A DNA stretch of 64,000 nucleotides from Wuchereria bancrofti. Its lineage: Eukaryota > Nematoda > Chromadorea > Rhabditida > Onchocercidae. The DNA lies in contig SSBO01000001.1 of NCBI GenBank assembly GCA_005281725.1, positions 1,410,399-1,474,398 on the forward strand, read 5' to 3'. The position numbers and the translations under genes were made by a program. Position 1 is the first letter of the stretch. Each line of letters opens with the position of its first letter. This document shows positions 38,907-52,345 of the stretch, one piece after another. Under the pieces are notes generated by a model. The model saw only the letters and a list, made by a program, of their open reading frames with translations, was not told the DNA's origin and did not search any database.

Positions 38907-39688
38907 TTTTTACATTTTAACAAAATTTTAAAATGCAAATATCAAAGATCAGTGAAGTTTCGACCATATTAAAATGATATTTCACTTAAATTTAAAATTA
39001 TAAAGAAGTTTTCAAAATGAAAAAATGATTGAGTCTATTAAAAATTTCCAAAAATGAACTAAAATCTTAACAAGTATCTTAATAAATATTGAAATTAAAA
39101 ATTTGAAATGACCTTTAAAATATTGAAATGACCTTAAGAAAACTTGATCATAGAAACAAATCATTTGGATACTGTAATTAATCTTATCTGCAACTAACTT
39201 AATATGTCTGATTGAGAATATAAAGTATTTATGTATGTGTGTATGTGTGTGTATGTGTAATCTTTATATTTAATAAATTATAATGTATGTTTTGCCATGT
39301 GTTTATTTTTAAATTTCATGCATCTTTTTTTTAATTTGTAACAGACATTGTCATAATGAGAGGTTATAAATACAAAAAAATACATTTGCCAGGCCTTAGA
39401 GTATAAACTTAAAATGTTATCATTCATTAACTCTTCAAATGACATATAAAAATTTCTCTCTCTCCCCTCTCTCTCCCTCTCTCTCGCTCTCTGTAAATTT
39501 ATTGCAAGAATCTTCAGTAAATCACATTAAACTTAAACATCAATTTGTGATTACTAAAGAAAAAAGTGCAAAAAAATTAAGCATTAAAGATAGGGAAGAA
39601 AAAACTTCTTTTAGAAATTCAAAATGAAAATCGAATGATTAACAATAATTGTAAATATTTTTAAAGACACTTGCAATTATTTAGTTTT

Positions 39689-39741
39689 TTTTTTGATTTA
39701 GTTCAGTTACATAATAAATGCAATTGAACTAAATCAAAAAA
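39689..39741. repeat. 20-bp inverted repeat hairpin
   Basis: Left arm 39689-39708 and right arm 39722-39741 are complementary at 19 of 20 positions around a 13-nt loop (core GATTTAGTTCA / TGAACTAAATC). The right-arm sequence and about 80 bp beyond it recur imperfectly at about 39974-40065. That suggests a small repeat family or a decayed miniature transposon. Confidence 0.65.
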
Positions 39742-40065
39742 TGTTAGGAACAAATTATTTTATAGCATAAAAAAGATTGTTTATCAAAAATTGTTTATCG
39801 ATTAGCATTTTATGAATTCTGTATGACAGTAAGCCATATAGTCCGTCTTCTGTATCTTTTGTTTTTCTATTTTCATTTTCACTTTCATTTTCTATACATA
39901 TCTTAGGGATTTTTTTTTCTTTTGGAAAATTCCAAATTAAATTTGCAAAAAAAAAGAAGAAAAAAACATATTAAAATGCAACTGAACTAAATCAAAAAAT
40001 TTTGAAGATAAATTGTTTTACAGCACAAAAGAAAATTGTTTATCAACTAGTCGCATCTGCATTTT
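39717..40065. repeat. imperfect direct repeat pair, about 90 bp each
   Basis: Segments 39717-39810 and 39974-40065 both start ATGCAA[TC]TGAACTAAATC. Both continue with matching blocks, including AAATT[AG]TTTTA and TTGTTTATC, before diverging. Identity looks roughly 75 percent by eye. Confidence 0.5.
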
Positions 40066-41753
40066 TGAAAAAGAATGAGAATCATTTAGCTATTTGATAA
40101 GATGAAAATTTCAATCGTAAAAAATGACGGATCATTTATTCGCATCATAAATCATGTTTCAGTCATTATTATTGTTATCAATGGCATAAACAAGTGCTAT
40201 TATTGTTATCAATCATTGTTACTATCATTAATCATTGTAGTTTAGGCAAAGTTTGAAAAATGATAAAATAAAATAAGAATGAAATAATGAGATGAAAATG
40301 TCTAGCAAAAGAATAGGATATGAAATAATTTATTCCATAAAATATTAAAAATAATTCGAATAAAAGGATTTCTGAGACGCCATTACTTAACTACAATACT
40401 TAATCGTATTTCATTAAATACTTTGAACTTCAAGTATTATTATTAGTTAATTAATTACTAATTAATTATTACTACTACATAATTAATAATAATTATCAAT
40501 TAATAATAACTAATTAATTGATTATTATTCTTATTTGATTCCTTAACTTAATGTTAAATCTTTATTTAACACAGTTATCAATAACTTTTATATAATGTAA
40601 CAATATTTGTAACTCTATTTTTGGCTTACGTTAATATTCCCCTCTACTGTCAACTCAATCAGTTATTTCGTTTTAGATATGAAAAACAATTTATTAAATT
40701 TGGATTAAAATTTACATCTGATACAATCAACAGATACGGTTAACAACAGATATTCAGAATGTAACTTTACTGCAATAATTAATAATGAAAAATTTTGGAC
40801 TAGTTTTTTTCTTTTTAATATTAAAATTTTGAAGTTGTAAAAACTGATTATTTCTCACTTAATATTATAATATCATTATAAAGCAAAATATTAAATATTT
40901 CGATCAAATCATTTGTTTATCAACAAACTAACATTTAAATAAGCTATTTTTTACCTCTTCAGCTAAAAAAAATTGAATCATTTAGCTGATAATTTGTTAG
41001 AAATAAATGGTAAAGAATAATGCGCCTTATCATGTGTCATCTGTTAAATTAAATTGAATTTTGTCTAATCTTTATTTTAATTATTTTAAATTATTTTATT
41101 AGTTTGAAATAAAATTCCATTTTCTCTCCTTTTATTTTATTCATTTCAAATATGAATGTTGCGTGATTTAATGAGTGGAATTTTTATTTTCTTTTACAGT
41201 TTCTTTCTTTCGTTTTTTTTCTTTGTTAAAATGACATGCAAACTTGATAAAAACGATCGTTTATTTGAAAAAATTTTCACTTTATATTCTATGTACTAAC
41301 AAAAAAAAAAAAAAAAAAAATGAAAAGATGAAAAAACGGAAAGTATATTTGGGTCCAAAAAAAGAAAAAAAAAATGAATTCAAAAAAGCAATTGAATGCT
41401 GGAAGAATATTTGATTGATACAAAATGATGATAAAATTTAATTTGATTAAATTCTAATGAATTCAAATATATAGGCAACATTACTTCCTTTTTTTCTTTC
41501 GTGTTTTTCTTTTTTTTTTTAACCAATGATAATAAAAAATCAATTAAACATTAAATTGAATTAAGTGAATTGAAATGAAGTAAAAACCGAGCAAAATGAG
41601 AAATAGATTTTGTTAGGAAACAAAATGAATTGAATTAAATCAAGTTAAATTAAACTTGAGCAAAAATTGAGCAGGCAATTAGTTATTTAGTTGCTGTAAA
41701 TGAATTGATGTAATTTTCAACCACTTATCAATTATCATCACATCAATCAAAGT

Positions 41754-41804
41754 TCTCTCTCCCTCTCCCTCTCCCTCCCCTTCCCTCTCTCTCTCTCTCT
41801 CTCT
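41754..41804. repeat. CT/CCCTCT microsatellite
   Basis: A homopyrimidine run of mixed CT and CCCTCT units ending in a pure CT tract. It produces the repetitive Arg/Glu frames seen on the minus strand, which are not genes. Confidence 0.8.
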
Positions 41805-41920
41805 AGACAACATATCTGAAAGGCGTGACAAGAAATGAAAAGAAGGAACAAGGCCTTTGATGAACAACTGATCATAAAAATGCTCCAGCTAAACTGATTA
41901 AGAGGAAGCAACACAATGTT

Positions 41921-41985
41921 TATGTGTGTGTATATATATATGTGTGTGTGCATGTGTGTGTATGTGTCTGTCTGTCTGTCTGTCT
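41921..41985. repeat. compound TG/TA/TCTG microsatellite
   Basis: Alternating purine-pyrimidine TG and TA blocks followed by four TCTG units. Confidence 0.8.
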
Positions 41986-42178
41986 ATTTGCGCATTTGTG
42001 TACTAAAAGTGGATGAGAAGAGGCGGAATAGTGCTAAAAGGCAGTAAATGAACAATTAGCGCTATTAATCGTTGAGCATATATATGTATGGCAGCTATAA
42101 AGGCAAAATCGGAGAATTGAGGCTCATTTAAAAGGTGGTAACTTAATTAAATGTTGCCTAAAGCTATGCAATTATCTA

Positions 42179-42222
42179 CATGCATGCATGCATACATGCA
42201 TGCATGCAAATAATGCATGCAG
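42179..42222. repeat. ATGC (CATG) tetranucleotide repeat
   Basis: Repeated ATGC units with two interruptions. The tract is self-complementary and alternates purine and pyrimidine. Confidence 0.8.
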
Positions 42223-43508
42223 ATACTTCTTTTGACTACCTATGCACACATATCATATCATATCATTTAAAATATGCATATGTATATAAAATACTAGATG
42301 AGGTCATTTATATATTAATTATCATTTATCACTCTTACAAATGCTATCATTATAAATTATACACAATTTATCACTGTTAATTATGATTTGTATGAATATG
42401 CAGCAACTAATTGCATCTTCTTCCTTTATATTTCAATGGATATACTATGTTTATTATTATTATTGTGCTAATTTATTATGTATATCAATTAAAATTGACA
42501 ACAACATTTGAGTTTGACGAAGAGTAAACAAAAAGAAGGGGGAAGAGAGAGAGATGGAAAAGAGAAAGAAAGAAAAAGTTAATGAGGTTGAGAATGAGAT
42601 AGATTGAAAACTATTACGGATAATTTCCAATAGATTCAATTAATGACTAATTAACTAAGATATTTGAAATATTTAAATGTTTCGCAAATAGAAGAATTAT
42701 AGTGTGGCAGTTTTCAACATCAATAATATATTAATGATAAAAGACGATAAATCCCTCACTTTTTAGAAAATTTGCATGAAAAAAAAGAAAAAAACAATGT
42801 TATAATGAATAATGAAATTTTTCTCAAGAAAAAAAGAGAAAGAGTAAAAAAGGAGGGAAAGGAAGAAAGAGAGGGAGAAAGAGAGCAAAAGAAAAAGGAA
42901 CCGAAAGAAAGGTTTTTTTTTTTCTGAGAGAAAAGAAAAAGGAAAGAAAGATGCTTATCATTAACATTAATTAGCAAAATTAAATTCGTAAAATGAGCGA
43001 ATTGACTGAAATTGTTGTGTACAGACGGATTAAGGGAAAATTAAAAAAAGAAAAAAAGCATTTATAATTTATTCATTATAATCGGTACTGCTTCCAACTG
43101 TTTCGCTCAATTATAATTCATAGATATTAGACTATTGATGGTTAGCAATTATTTTAGGCTTATCTCTTTTCATATCATCTCATTAAAGCATTATTATTTC
43201 TATGAATAATCAAAAGATTTATTTCGCTTATGGAATAAATTAAAAAATCTCTTTTTTTTTCTTATTTTAAATTTTAATTAATTAAATTGATCAACTTTTT
43301 ATAAAACCGATCAAATGTTGACTAATTTTCCATTACATTCATTCATTTTTCTTTGTTGTTATTTCATTTATTTGCGAAAAAAAAAATGTAATTTGAAGAA
43401 AAAAAAATCATTTTAACCGAAAAATTAATCGAATCATATTGACACTTTTATGTGTTCATACTTCAATTTTTTCAATTTTAAAATGATAATTGATAAAACG
43501 GAACAGGG

Positions 43509-44723
43509 TAAAGAGAACTAAAAAGTGCTATTTTCATTAGTTCAAATTTCAAGGGATTGCGAGATTTGGAAGGGTCAAAGAATTGATTTTGCAAAATTTA
43601 AATTTTATAACTACGGTAGATCTTATTGAAAGAATAAAAACAAATATCTGAATTTTGTAGATTTTGTACCTGAAAAGAAATACAATGTAATCTGTGAATT
43701 CTAACTGAACTAACTGAACTCAATAAACAAATATCAGCATTGTTTACTTTTTCCAATGCAATTGTATTTAAACATCAAAAATTTAAATTTATTTATTTAT
43801 ATTATTTATTAATTTCACACATAATTTTCATTTGCAAACAATCGTTTTAGTCTAAATTATATCAGAAAAATTTATTAATAAATAAATTAATTTTTATTCA
43901 GATTTAATTAGAAAATAAATTAATTCAAAAATCGGGGGAAAAATTTGATTACGTTTAAAGGAAATAAAAAATTTTTCAATCAATACAATGCAAATTTTTT
44001 TGAATCGTTATTTAATCGTTATTTTAACATTTTCTTACTGATTAATTCCTATCAAAGTTCGGTTAGTTTTTAAAAATTGAAAAAAAATTCAAGAAAAATA
44101 CAAGGATTTTTTTTTGGTGTGACAAATGGTTTAATTAAACTTTTTCAGTGAATTTATTTCAAATTAAAAGTTAAGCAAGGTAAGCTTTTTTTTTTTCATT
44201 TCTATTTAATTAAACTCTTAAGTCATTAATTTTCAACAAGAAAAAAAAAACAAAAAAAAACTTAAAAAATTGAAATGCATTGCACAATCGATCGTTTATG
44301 ATATTCAAGAAGGATTAGGAACTGTTAAAAGTAATAAAAATGTATTACTTTTATTTGTCTTATTTTCAGGTCTTTTTTGCACTTTTACTTTTCTGACATT
44401 CCGTTGCTTAGATACTAAGCCTCAAGCAGATAAAGCATTGCAAATATTATTTGTCATAAAGTGTAATACTGAAATTTGTGATGCATTCTTACAATTCTAA
44501 TTAATAATTGCATCGTTAATTATTGATTTATTTAAGTTTATCTAATTACTTCCTTATTGGTTCGTAATGAGAATTGACAAATTTCATAAATTAATTCAAA
44601 TATCTTATTAAAAGTATAAATATTTTTATTCATATAAAGAAATAAATATTACAATAATTATTTTAAATAAAATTTTATCATTATTTGAATGAAAAATTTA
44701 TCATATTTGTTGTTCATTTTTTA
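43509..44723. repeat. 1.2-kb tandem duplication, copy 1
   Basis: Copy 1 of a direct duplication. It begins TAAAGAGAACTA and ends TTCATTTTTTA, directly before the single N at 44724. It matches copy 2 base for base by eye except at one place (about 44004-44020), where copy 2 carries 5 extra bp. It contains the 76-codon frame at 44270-44500. Confidence 0.9.
44270..44500 (+). CDS. hypothetical 76-residue frame in the duplicated segment
   Basis: I do not recognise this frame. It has a polar N-terminal part, a hydrophobic Phe/Leu-rich segment at about residues 25-44, then a Cys-containing polar tail. A TTATTTTCAG acceptor-like motif lies inside it, so the lower part could be a real exon. The identical frame recurs at 45491-45721. 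Identity of the copies gives no evidence of selection because the whole 1.2 kb is duplicated. It may well be non-coding. Confidence 0.2.
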   Translation: MKCIAQSIVYDIQEGLGTVKSNKNVLLLFVLFSGLFCTFTFLTFRCLDTKPQADKALQILFVIKCNTEICDAFLQF

Positions 44724-44724
44724 N

Positions 44725-45944
44725 TAAAGAGAACTAAAAAGTGCTATTTTCATTAGTTCAAATTTCAAGGGATTGCGAGATTTGGAAGGGTCAAAGAATT
44801 GATTTTGCAAAATTTAAATTTTATAACTACGGTAGATCTTATTGAAAGAATAAAAACAAATATCTGAATTTTGTAGATTTTGTACCTGAAAAGAAATACA
44901 ATGTAATCTGTGAATTCTAACTGAACTAACTGAACTCAATAAACAAATATCAGCATTGTTTACTTTTTCCAATGCAATTGTATTTAAACATCAAAAATTT
45001 AAATTTATTTATTTATATTATTTATTAATTTCACACATAATTTTCATTTGCAAACAATCGTTTTAGTCTAAATTATATCAGAAAAATTTATTAATAAATA
45101 AATTAATTTTTATTCAGATTTAATTAGAAAATAAATTAATTCAAAAATCGGGGGAAAAATTTGATTACGTTTAAAGGAAATAAAAAATTTTTCAATCAAT
45201 ACAATGCAAATTTTTTTGAAAAAAATAGAATTTTAATCGTTATTTTAACATTTTCTTACTGATTAATTCCTATCAAAGTTCGGTTAGTTTTTAAAAATTG
45301 AAAAAAAATTCAAGAAAAATACAAGGATTTTTTTTTGGTGTGACAAATGGTTTAATTAAACTTTTTCAGTGAATTTATTTCAAATTAAAAGTTAAGCAAG
45401 GTAAGCTTTTTTTTTTTCATTTCTATTTAATTAAACTCTTAAGTCATTAATTTTCAACAAGAAAAAAAAAACAAAAAAAAACTTAAAAAATTGAAATGCA
45501 TTGCACAATCGATCGTTTATGATATTCAAGAAGGATTAGGAACTGTTAAAAGTAATAAAAATGTATTACTTTTATTTGTCTTATTTTCAGGTCTTTTTTG
45601 CACTTTTACTTTTCTGACATTCCGTTGCTTAGATACTAAGCCTCAAGCAGATAAAGCATTGCAAATATTATTTGTCATAAAGTGTAATACTGAAATTTGT
45701 GATGCATTCTTACAATTCTAATTAATAATTGCATCGTTAATTATTGATTTATTTAAGTTTATCTAATTACTTCCTTATTGGTTCGTAATGAGAATTGACA
45801 AATTTCATAAATTAATTCAAATATCTTATTAAAAGTATAAATATTTTTATTCATATAAAGAAATAAATATTACAATAATTATTTTAAATAAAATTTTATC
45901 ATTATTTGAATGAAAAATTTATCATATTTGTTGTTCATTTTTTA
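44725..45944. repeat. 1.2-kb tandem duplication, copy 2
   Basis: Second copy, starting immediately after the N at 44724 and ending TTCATTTTTTA before unique sequence GCATAAATTA. The length is 1220 bp against 1215 bp for copy 1, and the difference lies in one small indel/substitution block (about 45220-45241). It carries the duplicate 76-codon frame at 45491-45721. Confidence 0.9.
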
Positions 45945-46423
45945 GCATAAATTATACATTTTATAAAATTTAATATATATTTGGCTCAAATTAATAGTCT
46001 TTCTATTTGATTAATCAATTTAGATCAATTTTAACAACTTTCTACTACAACAATAATTTAATAATAATAATTTTTTTTCGATTTAGATTAAATTTAATTT
46101 CCTACTAAGTAGCAATTATATGAGAAAAATTTATGAAGAAAAGAATTATTAATTTTTATTTTTAATTCTAAATAATATTTATAATTGAAATAAAAATCAA
46201 TGTCACCAATTCGCATTTATAACGATTTTTAATTATAATCATAAATGACATTTATCGGAGTGAATAAAAGACACATAATTAATGGATGTGAATAAATTCC
46301 ACTATTTAGAGACGATAGAATGGAACTTAATTAGCAGATCATTATTGGGAGGTTACTTTTCCATAAGTGTTTATGATGATGTTAAAATGTCCCATAAAGC
46401 ATTTCTCTCATTAATGCTTCATT

Positions 46424-46480
46424 TCCCCTCTCTCTCTCTCTCTTTTTCTCTCTCCCTCTCTCTCTCTCCCTCTCCCTTTT
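46424..46480. repeat. CT microsatellite
   Basis: A homopyrimidine CT/CCCT run. It makes the Ser/Leu-rich tail of a plus-strand frame at 46282-46545, which I do not accept as a gene. Confidence 0.8.
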
Positions 46481-49400
46481 GCATTCATTTCTTTCTCACT
46501 TTTATTGTTATCATTCAATCGTATCAAAAACATTTCAACCATTGAATATTAATTAATAGCAAAAGCGCATTATTGTGTTATATACAATTTATTGCTCATT
46601 AACAACTAATTCATTAGCATTTTATGTGAATTTCTTTCTTTTATCATATAAAATAAAAGAGAAAGAACAAAACAAAAATGAAAAGAGAGAGAGGGAAAGA
46701 AAGACAAAGAAAGAGAGAGAGAGAGAAAAAGGAAGAAAGAAAGAAGAAAATACCACTTTCCATTTCCTTTTTACAACTTCTCAACTTTGTCATTTTTATA
46801 TTATTTCCTTTTTTCATTTCTATTTTAAGGCAGAAAAAAAAAAGAAAAGATTTCTGTTAGAGGTAATAGATGAAGAAGACTAACAGTCGATTCAATTAGA
46901 TGAAAGATTGAAAAAGAAAAAACTACTATCCATTTCAAAAATATTATGAAAAAAAAAAAGGAATAAATGAAAGGTTAAAATATCGGTGATCAAAATATCA
47001 AAATGACCAGAAATTGGACTAAAAAAATTATTTGATAATATGATAAACTATCATAGTAACGAAAAAAAAAGTGAAACTTGATAAAATTAACATTATTAAA
47101 TTTGTTGTTAAAAAAAAAGGAAAAATAATAGAAATGGTATTTGTTACTTCATTTATTATTTAATTCCTAATCAAAAATACAAGTAGCATTATGTAAAATA
47201 ACTTTTTTCCACGTATCACACTTACGCTACGTCACCTATCTGTTTTATATTATATTTTTTTCTTTTATTTGTAAAAAATTTCACTTTCGTCATTAAACTA
47301 TCGTTTCTATTTCAATTATTCCCATTTACTAATTCATTTGGAAATGTTAATGTATAATTTAATGTTTTAATTTTTCTTTTTTTTTTATTCATACCTTTCT
47401 AGCAAGCAAATTTGAAAAATTAGTGAATAAAATTATTAAAAAACTTTCACTTGTATTTAGCATTCAAATCAAAACTAAGTTCATTCATTAAACCATAAAC
47501 AAAATTTTAACATAACTTTACAAATTGCAAACATTTTGCGTTAATTTTAATATAACGCAAAATTACATTTCTCTTCTAGGAAATGTGAAATGAAAAATTT
47601 TAAGCACCTCATGTATTACCTGAAATATGATATTACTTGATATATGATGCAAATTTGGCGACATCATTCATCACATCGCAATCATTCATAGCCATCACCG
47701 CTAGTAACCAGTTATTTTCACAACTAAAAATTTCTCACTGAATCAAAATAAATAAATAAAGTAAAACATTTCTATTATTAAAAATAAAATAAAATTTTCA
47801 CGGATGATTTGAGCATAAGCATTTCAATATGTTTTAAAATAATAATTACATTAATTACATAAATTTTGCTACATTAAATCTTTCTTTTTTTTCAAATAAA
47901 ATTAACTTTAAATGAATTTTCTTTTTTCATTTTTTATTTTTTTACTTTTGTAAACTTTTGTTAAGCCTTTTTTTTTCGCTTTTTTATTCAACGTGCGCAT
48001 AACCGTTTTTTAAAAATTTACCAATCGATGTGAACAGAAAATGCAATTAATGCATTCCGAAACATTTTTATTATTTTTCATTTTATTTTTAATTTTTCTA
48101 CGGATTAACTGAGTCAGAATAAATCCCAAATAATGGATGCTATTTTACATTTTCTAATTTTTTTTTTTCTTTCCTTTTTTTTTAGGCTTGCAATGGCAAT
48201 TATTAACTAATCACAAATGACAGAAATGTTACTTTCAGTCAAACGGATGTACTTTCTTTTTTTTTTTTTTTTTCATCATATCATCATCATCTTTAGCGGA
48301 TTAATTATGCAAGAAATATTTAAGTAAAAAAGAGACGATGCTATAGTTCTTACAAAGATAATAATGATTAAATTAGACACCATGATGAGAATATAACGTA
48401 ATGAAAAATTATTACTGAAATGTAACTGAAACCTAATTAGTTATCGCTTCATCATTTCACTCATATAAGGGGGATCCTTTTAATGATATAAATTTCTTTA
48501 CAAATTTCAAATTTAAATTTTTATTAGTAATAATACATTAAAATTTATCATGTAAAGAATATGCTAATTTGTCAGATAAATAAGGCATAATTAATTAATT
48601 AATTGCTTTAAATGATAATATTTGTATAGCTCATTGTTGTGAAATTTCCACTTAACAAATTAGCTTATCATTTATGGTTTACAAATAATTCGGGAAATGC
48701 TGTAAGAAGAATGTCTGGAAAATGTTTTAATCTGTTTTTTTAAAAAAAAAAATAATAATTTGAAATCAACCAACTCTTATCAGTCAAGTATAATGATAAA
48801 ATAGCCATGAAGATTACTAGATTGTCACCAAAAATATTTCAGAGCTCAAATCTTATCCCAAATTGCGGGAAATAAATTTATATCATTTCAAATTTGATAA
48901 ATTTGAAAAGAGTATTTATCTATAAAAATCAATAATTGAATATTTTTCATTTTTTTTTTTTTTGAAAACGAAAAAACTTTTTGCTATTTCTTGGAATTAT
49001 CCCTTCAAAATAAGCAAAAATCATTTTTTAAAAATTTTCAACTTTTGAAAATTGTCATAACTTCATAAAACTAAAAAAAAAGGAAAGAAAAGAAATACCA
49101 AAAATACTTACATTTCAATTAACTATTAAATAACCTTGAAAAAAAAGAAAAAAAAAACGAACGTTAACAATCAATTCACTTTGCGCATAAAATTATAAAC
49201 ACGATAGAGATACAAATGAAGTGGGAAACTATGAATTTATTAACTATAGTAATGATAAGAAAAAAAAAAAGAAAGAGAGAGAGAGAAAGGGAGAGAGAAA
49301 GAAAAAAAGAGGAAAGATATAAATGAATGTCCTTTTGCATTCGTCAAATATATCTTATAGGATTGGGAACAAATTAATTAACATAAAACACATTCATAAA

Positions 49401-51470
49401 AAAAGTTTTATCGCTAAGCAAAAGATTGTAAGGTAGGAAAGAAAAGAAAGGAAAGGGGAAAAAAAAGTTAGAAGAAACGAAATGAGAAGTTGAGAAGAAA
49501 TAAAAAATATTTGGATGTGAAATTAACAGATTCGATATGATTGGATCATTATTAAAGAAGAATTGATTCTATTAAAAATTGATAGATAGATAGATGCTAA
49601 GTAATATTAGTAATTAATTAAAAATGAATAAAAAGTCGAAATTTCAATTACATTGTTGTTAATGGAATAAAATAAAAAATATAAGAATGAATAATTTGAT
49701 TATTTATATGGAAAGATTTAGAAGTAACTACAGCTAATGATGATCATTGAAATATTGTGAATTTTTGTTTTTTTTTTTTAAAGAAAAAAAAAGAAGGAAA
49801 AATTACTTAGAAATGTTTCAAATCTATCAATAATATCATTTTTATGATATTTGAAAGCAAAAAAACATAAAAAATTTGATGACATGAAGAAGTTAGTCAC
49901 GAAAGCTTTAAAAAATAAATTTTAAAAAATGTGAGTGAAAATAGAAAGTCAATCTAAAAAATTTGCTCATTTCAAATGTTATGTAGTATAATGCAATTAT
50001 ATTTATATAGAGGGAATCCATCACGTGATCTTTGAAGTGATAATAATGAATTAATTTTTTTGAAATTTAATGCTTAACGAGTGAATTCAATAAACTCTTC
50101 CTCTATGCAAATTTTCGGATTCAGTTTGGAGAAAATTAGTTATAATTCCAGAAATTCCAGAAATGAAAACGATGTAACATTGTTTGACATGAGTACAGCC
50201 AGTGATGACGCTAGAAAATGCCTTCAACAAGTGTCAGAAAAGAAAATTTTTCAAAATTCATTTGGGATTTCAATCCTTTGTTAAAATTTACTGAAACAGA
50301 AGGAAACGAAATTTTCAATTGGAAATTTCAAACTTTTATTGCAAAATTGATCATCGGCAGAAAAAAATTAGTCAATATTGACAATTTCAGTTTTAATTCG
50401 GATTACAACTTCAATTTTACTGTCAATAGTAGTAAGATTTACATTCTCTGCTGACATTGCTTTAAATGTTTTATAGCAATCGCACTGCTTACAAAAACAA
50501 AATCAGAAAAAAAAAGTGGAATTGGAAAATTTCAAATTTAACAACAATGTAACATATGACAAATACATTTTACTATTAAAATTTGAAAATATCACTCATC
50601 AAATTTAATATCATTGCAAAACTAGAAAATATGTTAAAATTAAACAACTAGAAATTGCAATCCAAACCGAATTAAAAATTATACTGAATTGGAAATTTTG
50701 CTGAGTATTGCCATCTGTTCAATTCTTGCAGGACTCATCTTTTCGACACCATATGCTAATCATAATAATTTAATCTTTATAAAAATCATTTTAAAAAGAT
50801 AAAAAATGAAATAAAGTATAGAAAAACGAAGGAAAAAAACATTGAAATTTAGTTGGAATAGCCAATTTTATGCAAAATCATTCTTTTTTCTTTGATTGAT
50901 ACATACATTAAATGTGAAAAAAAAAACTTTCATTTGGGATTTTTGCTAATAAAATCCAGAAACTTTATTTAAAGTAAAAATGAAAAATGAACGTTTAGAA
51001 AATTTCTTTGTTTATATGTGTGTGTGTGTGTGCATTTGCGTGTGTATCTGGGTGTATTTTTTTTAAACCATATTCAATTTGTCAGAAATTCTGAATTTTT
51101 CTCAACTAATCCGGAAAAATAACGATAACATAATTATTGAAAATTTAATTTCAAAAAATTTTCTACTATTTGCTATTAGGTTAAAAATAGGAGAGAGAAA
51201 AATGAAATTAACTCTCCAACAGAATCATTCCATTCATTTCAAAACCTCTAATTTTATCCTCGTTTTTTTTTTTTTTTATGCTTTTCGAATTGCATCTAAT
51301 TTTACACTTTATGTTCTTCACACCATTCTAATATATGCAAATGTGATTGTGATTAAGCGATGCCTCTACACTGACAATAGATTTATAGCAAATTTTTGAT
51401 GGACATAAATCGTTTCGGTTTTATTTCACCAATTCTAGTTAGCACATATGGCTCCATATTATTCTATTCC

Positions 51471-51504
51471 ATTCTATTCTATTCTATTCTATTCTATTCT
51501 ATTC
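51471..51504. repeat. ATTCT pentanucleotide repeat (short)
   Basis: Six to seven ATTCT units, flanked by degenerate ATTCC/ATTTT units. The same motif recurs at 52271. Confidence 0.85.
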
Positions 51505-52213
51505 CCATTCCCATTTTTATTTTATTCTATTCTATTCAATGCTATATTTGACAGCTGTGTTTTATTTGATGGTTACATTTCATGGAAATTTGATTTTATT
51601 TTAATTTTAATTTCAATTAATGAATTTAACCTTAGGTACAGCTAAAAGATGTGATGAATTAACGGATAATTATGGGAAAAGGTGAAAAAAAAGGAATGTA
51701 ACAATTGGAGAGAATCAATACTTTGGTAACATTAATTTGGTAAAAAGTAAGAATACAATGGATTAGAAGAGAGGATATCACTTATGAGAGATGACAGTAG
51801 ATTGAAAGATGATAAATAATATAATCATTTGTGAGAAATGATAACAGACTTGTTCTTTAATTTTCTCGAATTATTTTTCCTATTTATAGTTTTAATTAAC
51901 TTTAACGACAACAATAACAATAGCAACAAAAACAACAAAACAACAACAAAAACAACAATAGTAACAACTAGGAACTTGAACTCATCTCTTATCTACTCGA
52001 TATATCAATGAATGAAAATCGATTGTGTAAGAGAAATTATTTTATTTTAACAAAAAAGTTTATGCATTTATCATATTTAGTATGTATGCTTCTTCAGCTA
52101 ATTCCATTGATACAAATTATAGAATTGTATTTTATACTATACTATTCCAACTTTTTTCTCACCTTTTTTATACCATTCTATTACACTCTATTCTAATTCA
52201 TCTTTTCATTCTC

Positions 52214-52345
52214 CTAGCTTCTATTCTATTCCATTCTATTTTATTCCATTCTATTATATTCCATTCTGTTCTATTCTATTCTATTCTATTCTATTCTATT
52301 CTATTCTATTCTATTCTATTCTATTCTATTCTATTCTATTCTATT
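52214..52345. repeat. ATTCT pentanucleotide repeat (long)
   Basis: Fifteen perfect CTATT units at 52271-52345, preceded by degenerate CCATT/TTATT/TTCTA units from about 52214. As 5-bp units, fifteen nucleotides give a five-codon peptide period (YSILF) that keeps the frame at 52082-52354 open without implying a gene. Confidence 0.9.

Noticed and set aside
46575..46883. 102-codon plus frame rich in Lys, Glu and Arg
   Set aside because: Generated by a GA microsatellite; no domain or splice structure.
50081..50454. Overlapping plus-strand frames with a fairly protein-like segment near 50170-50240
   Set aside because: No usable donor or acceptor chain and no recognised family. Kept only as a weak possibility, not a gene.
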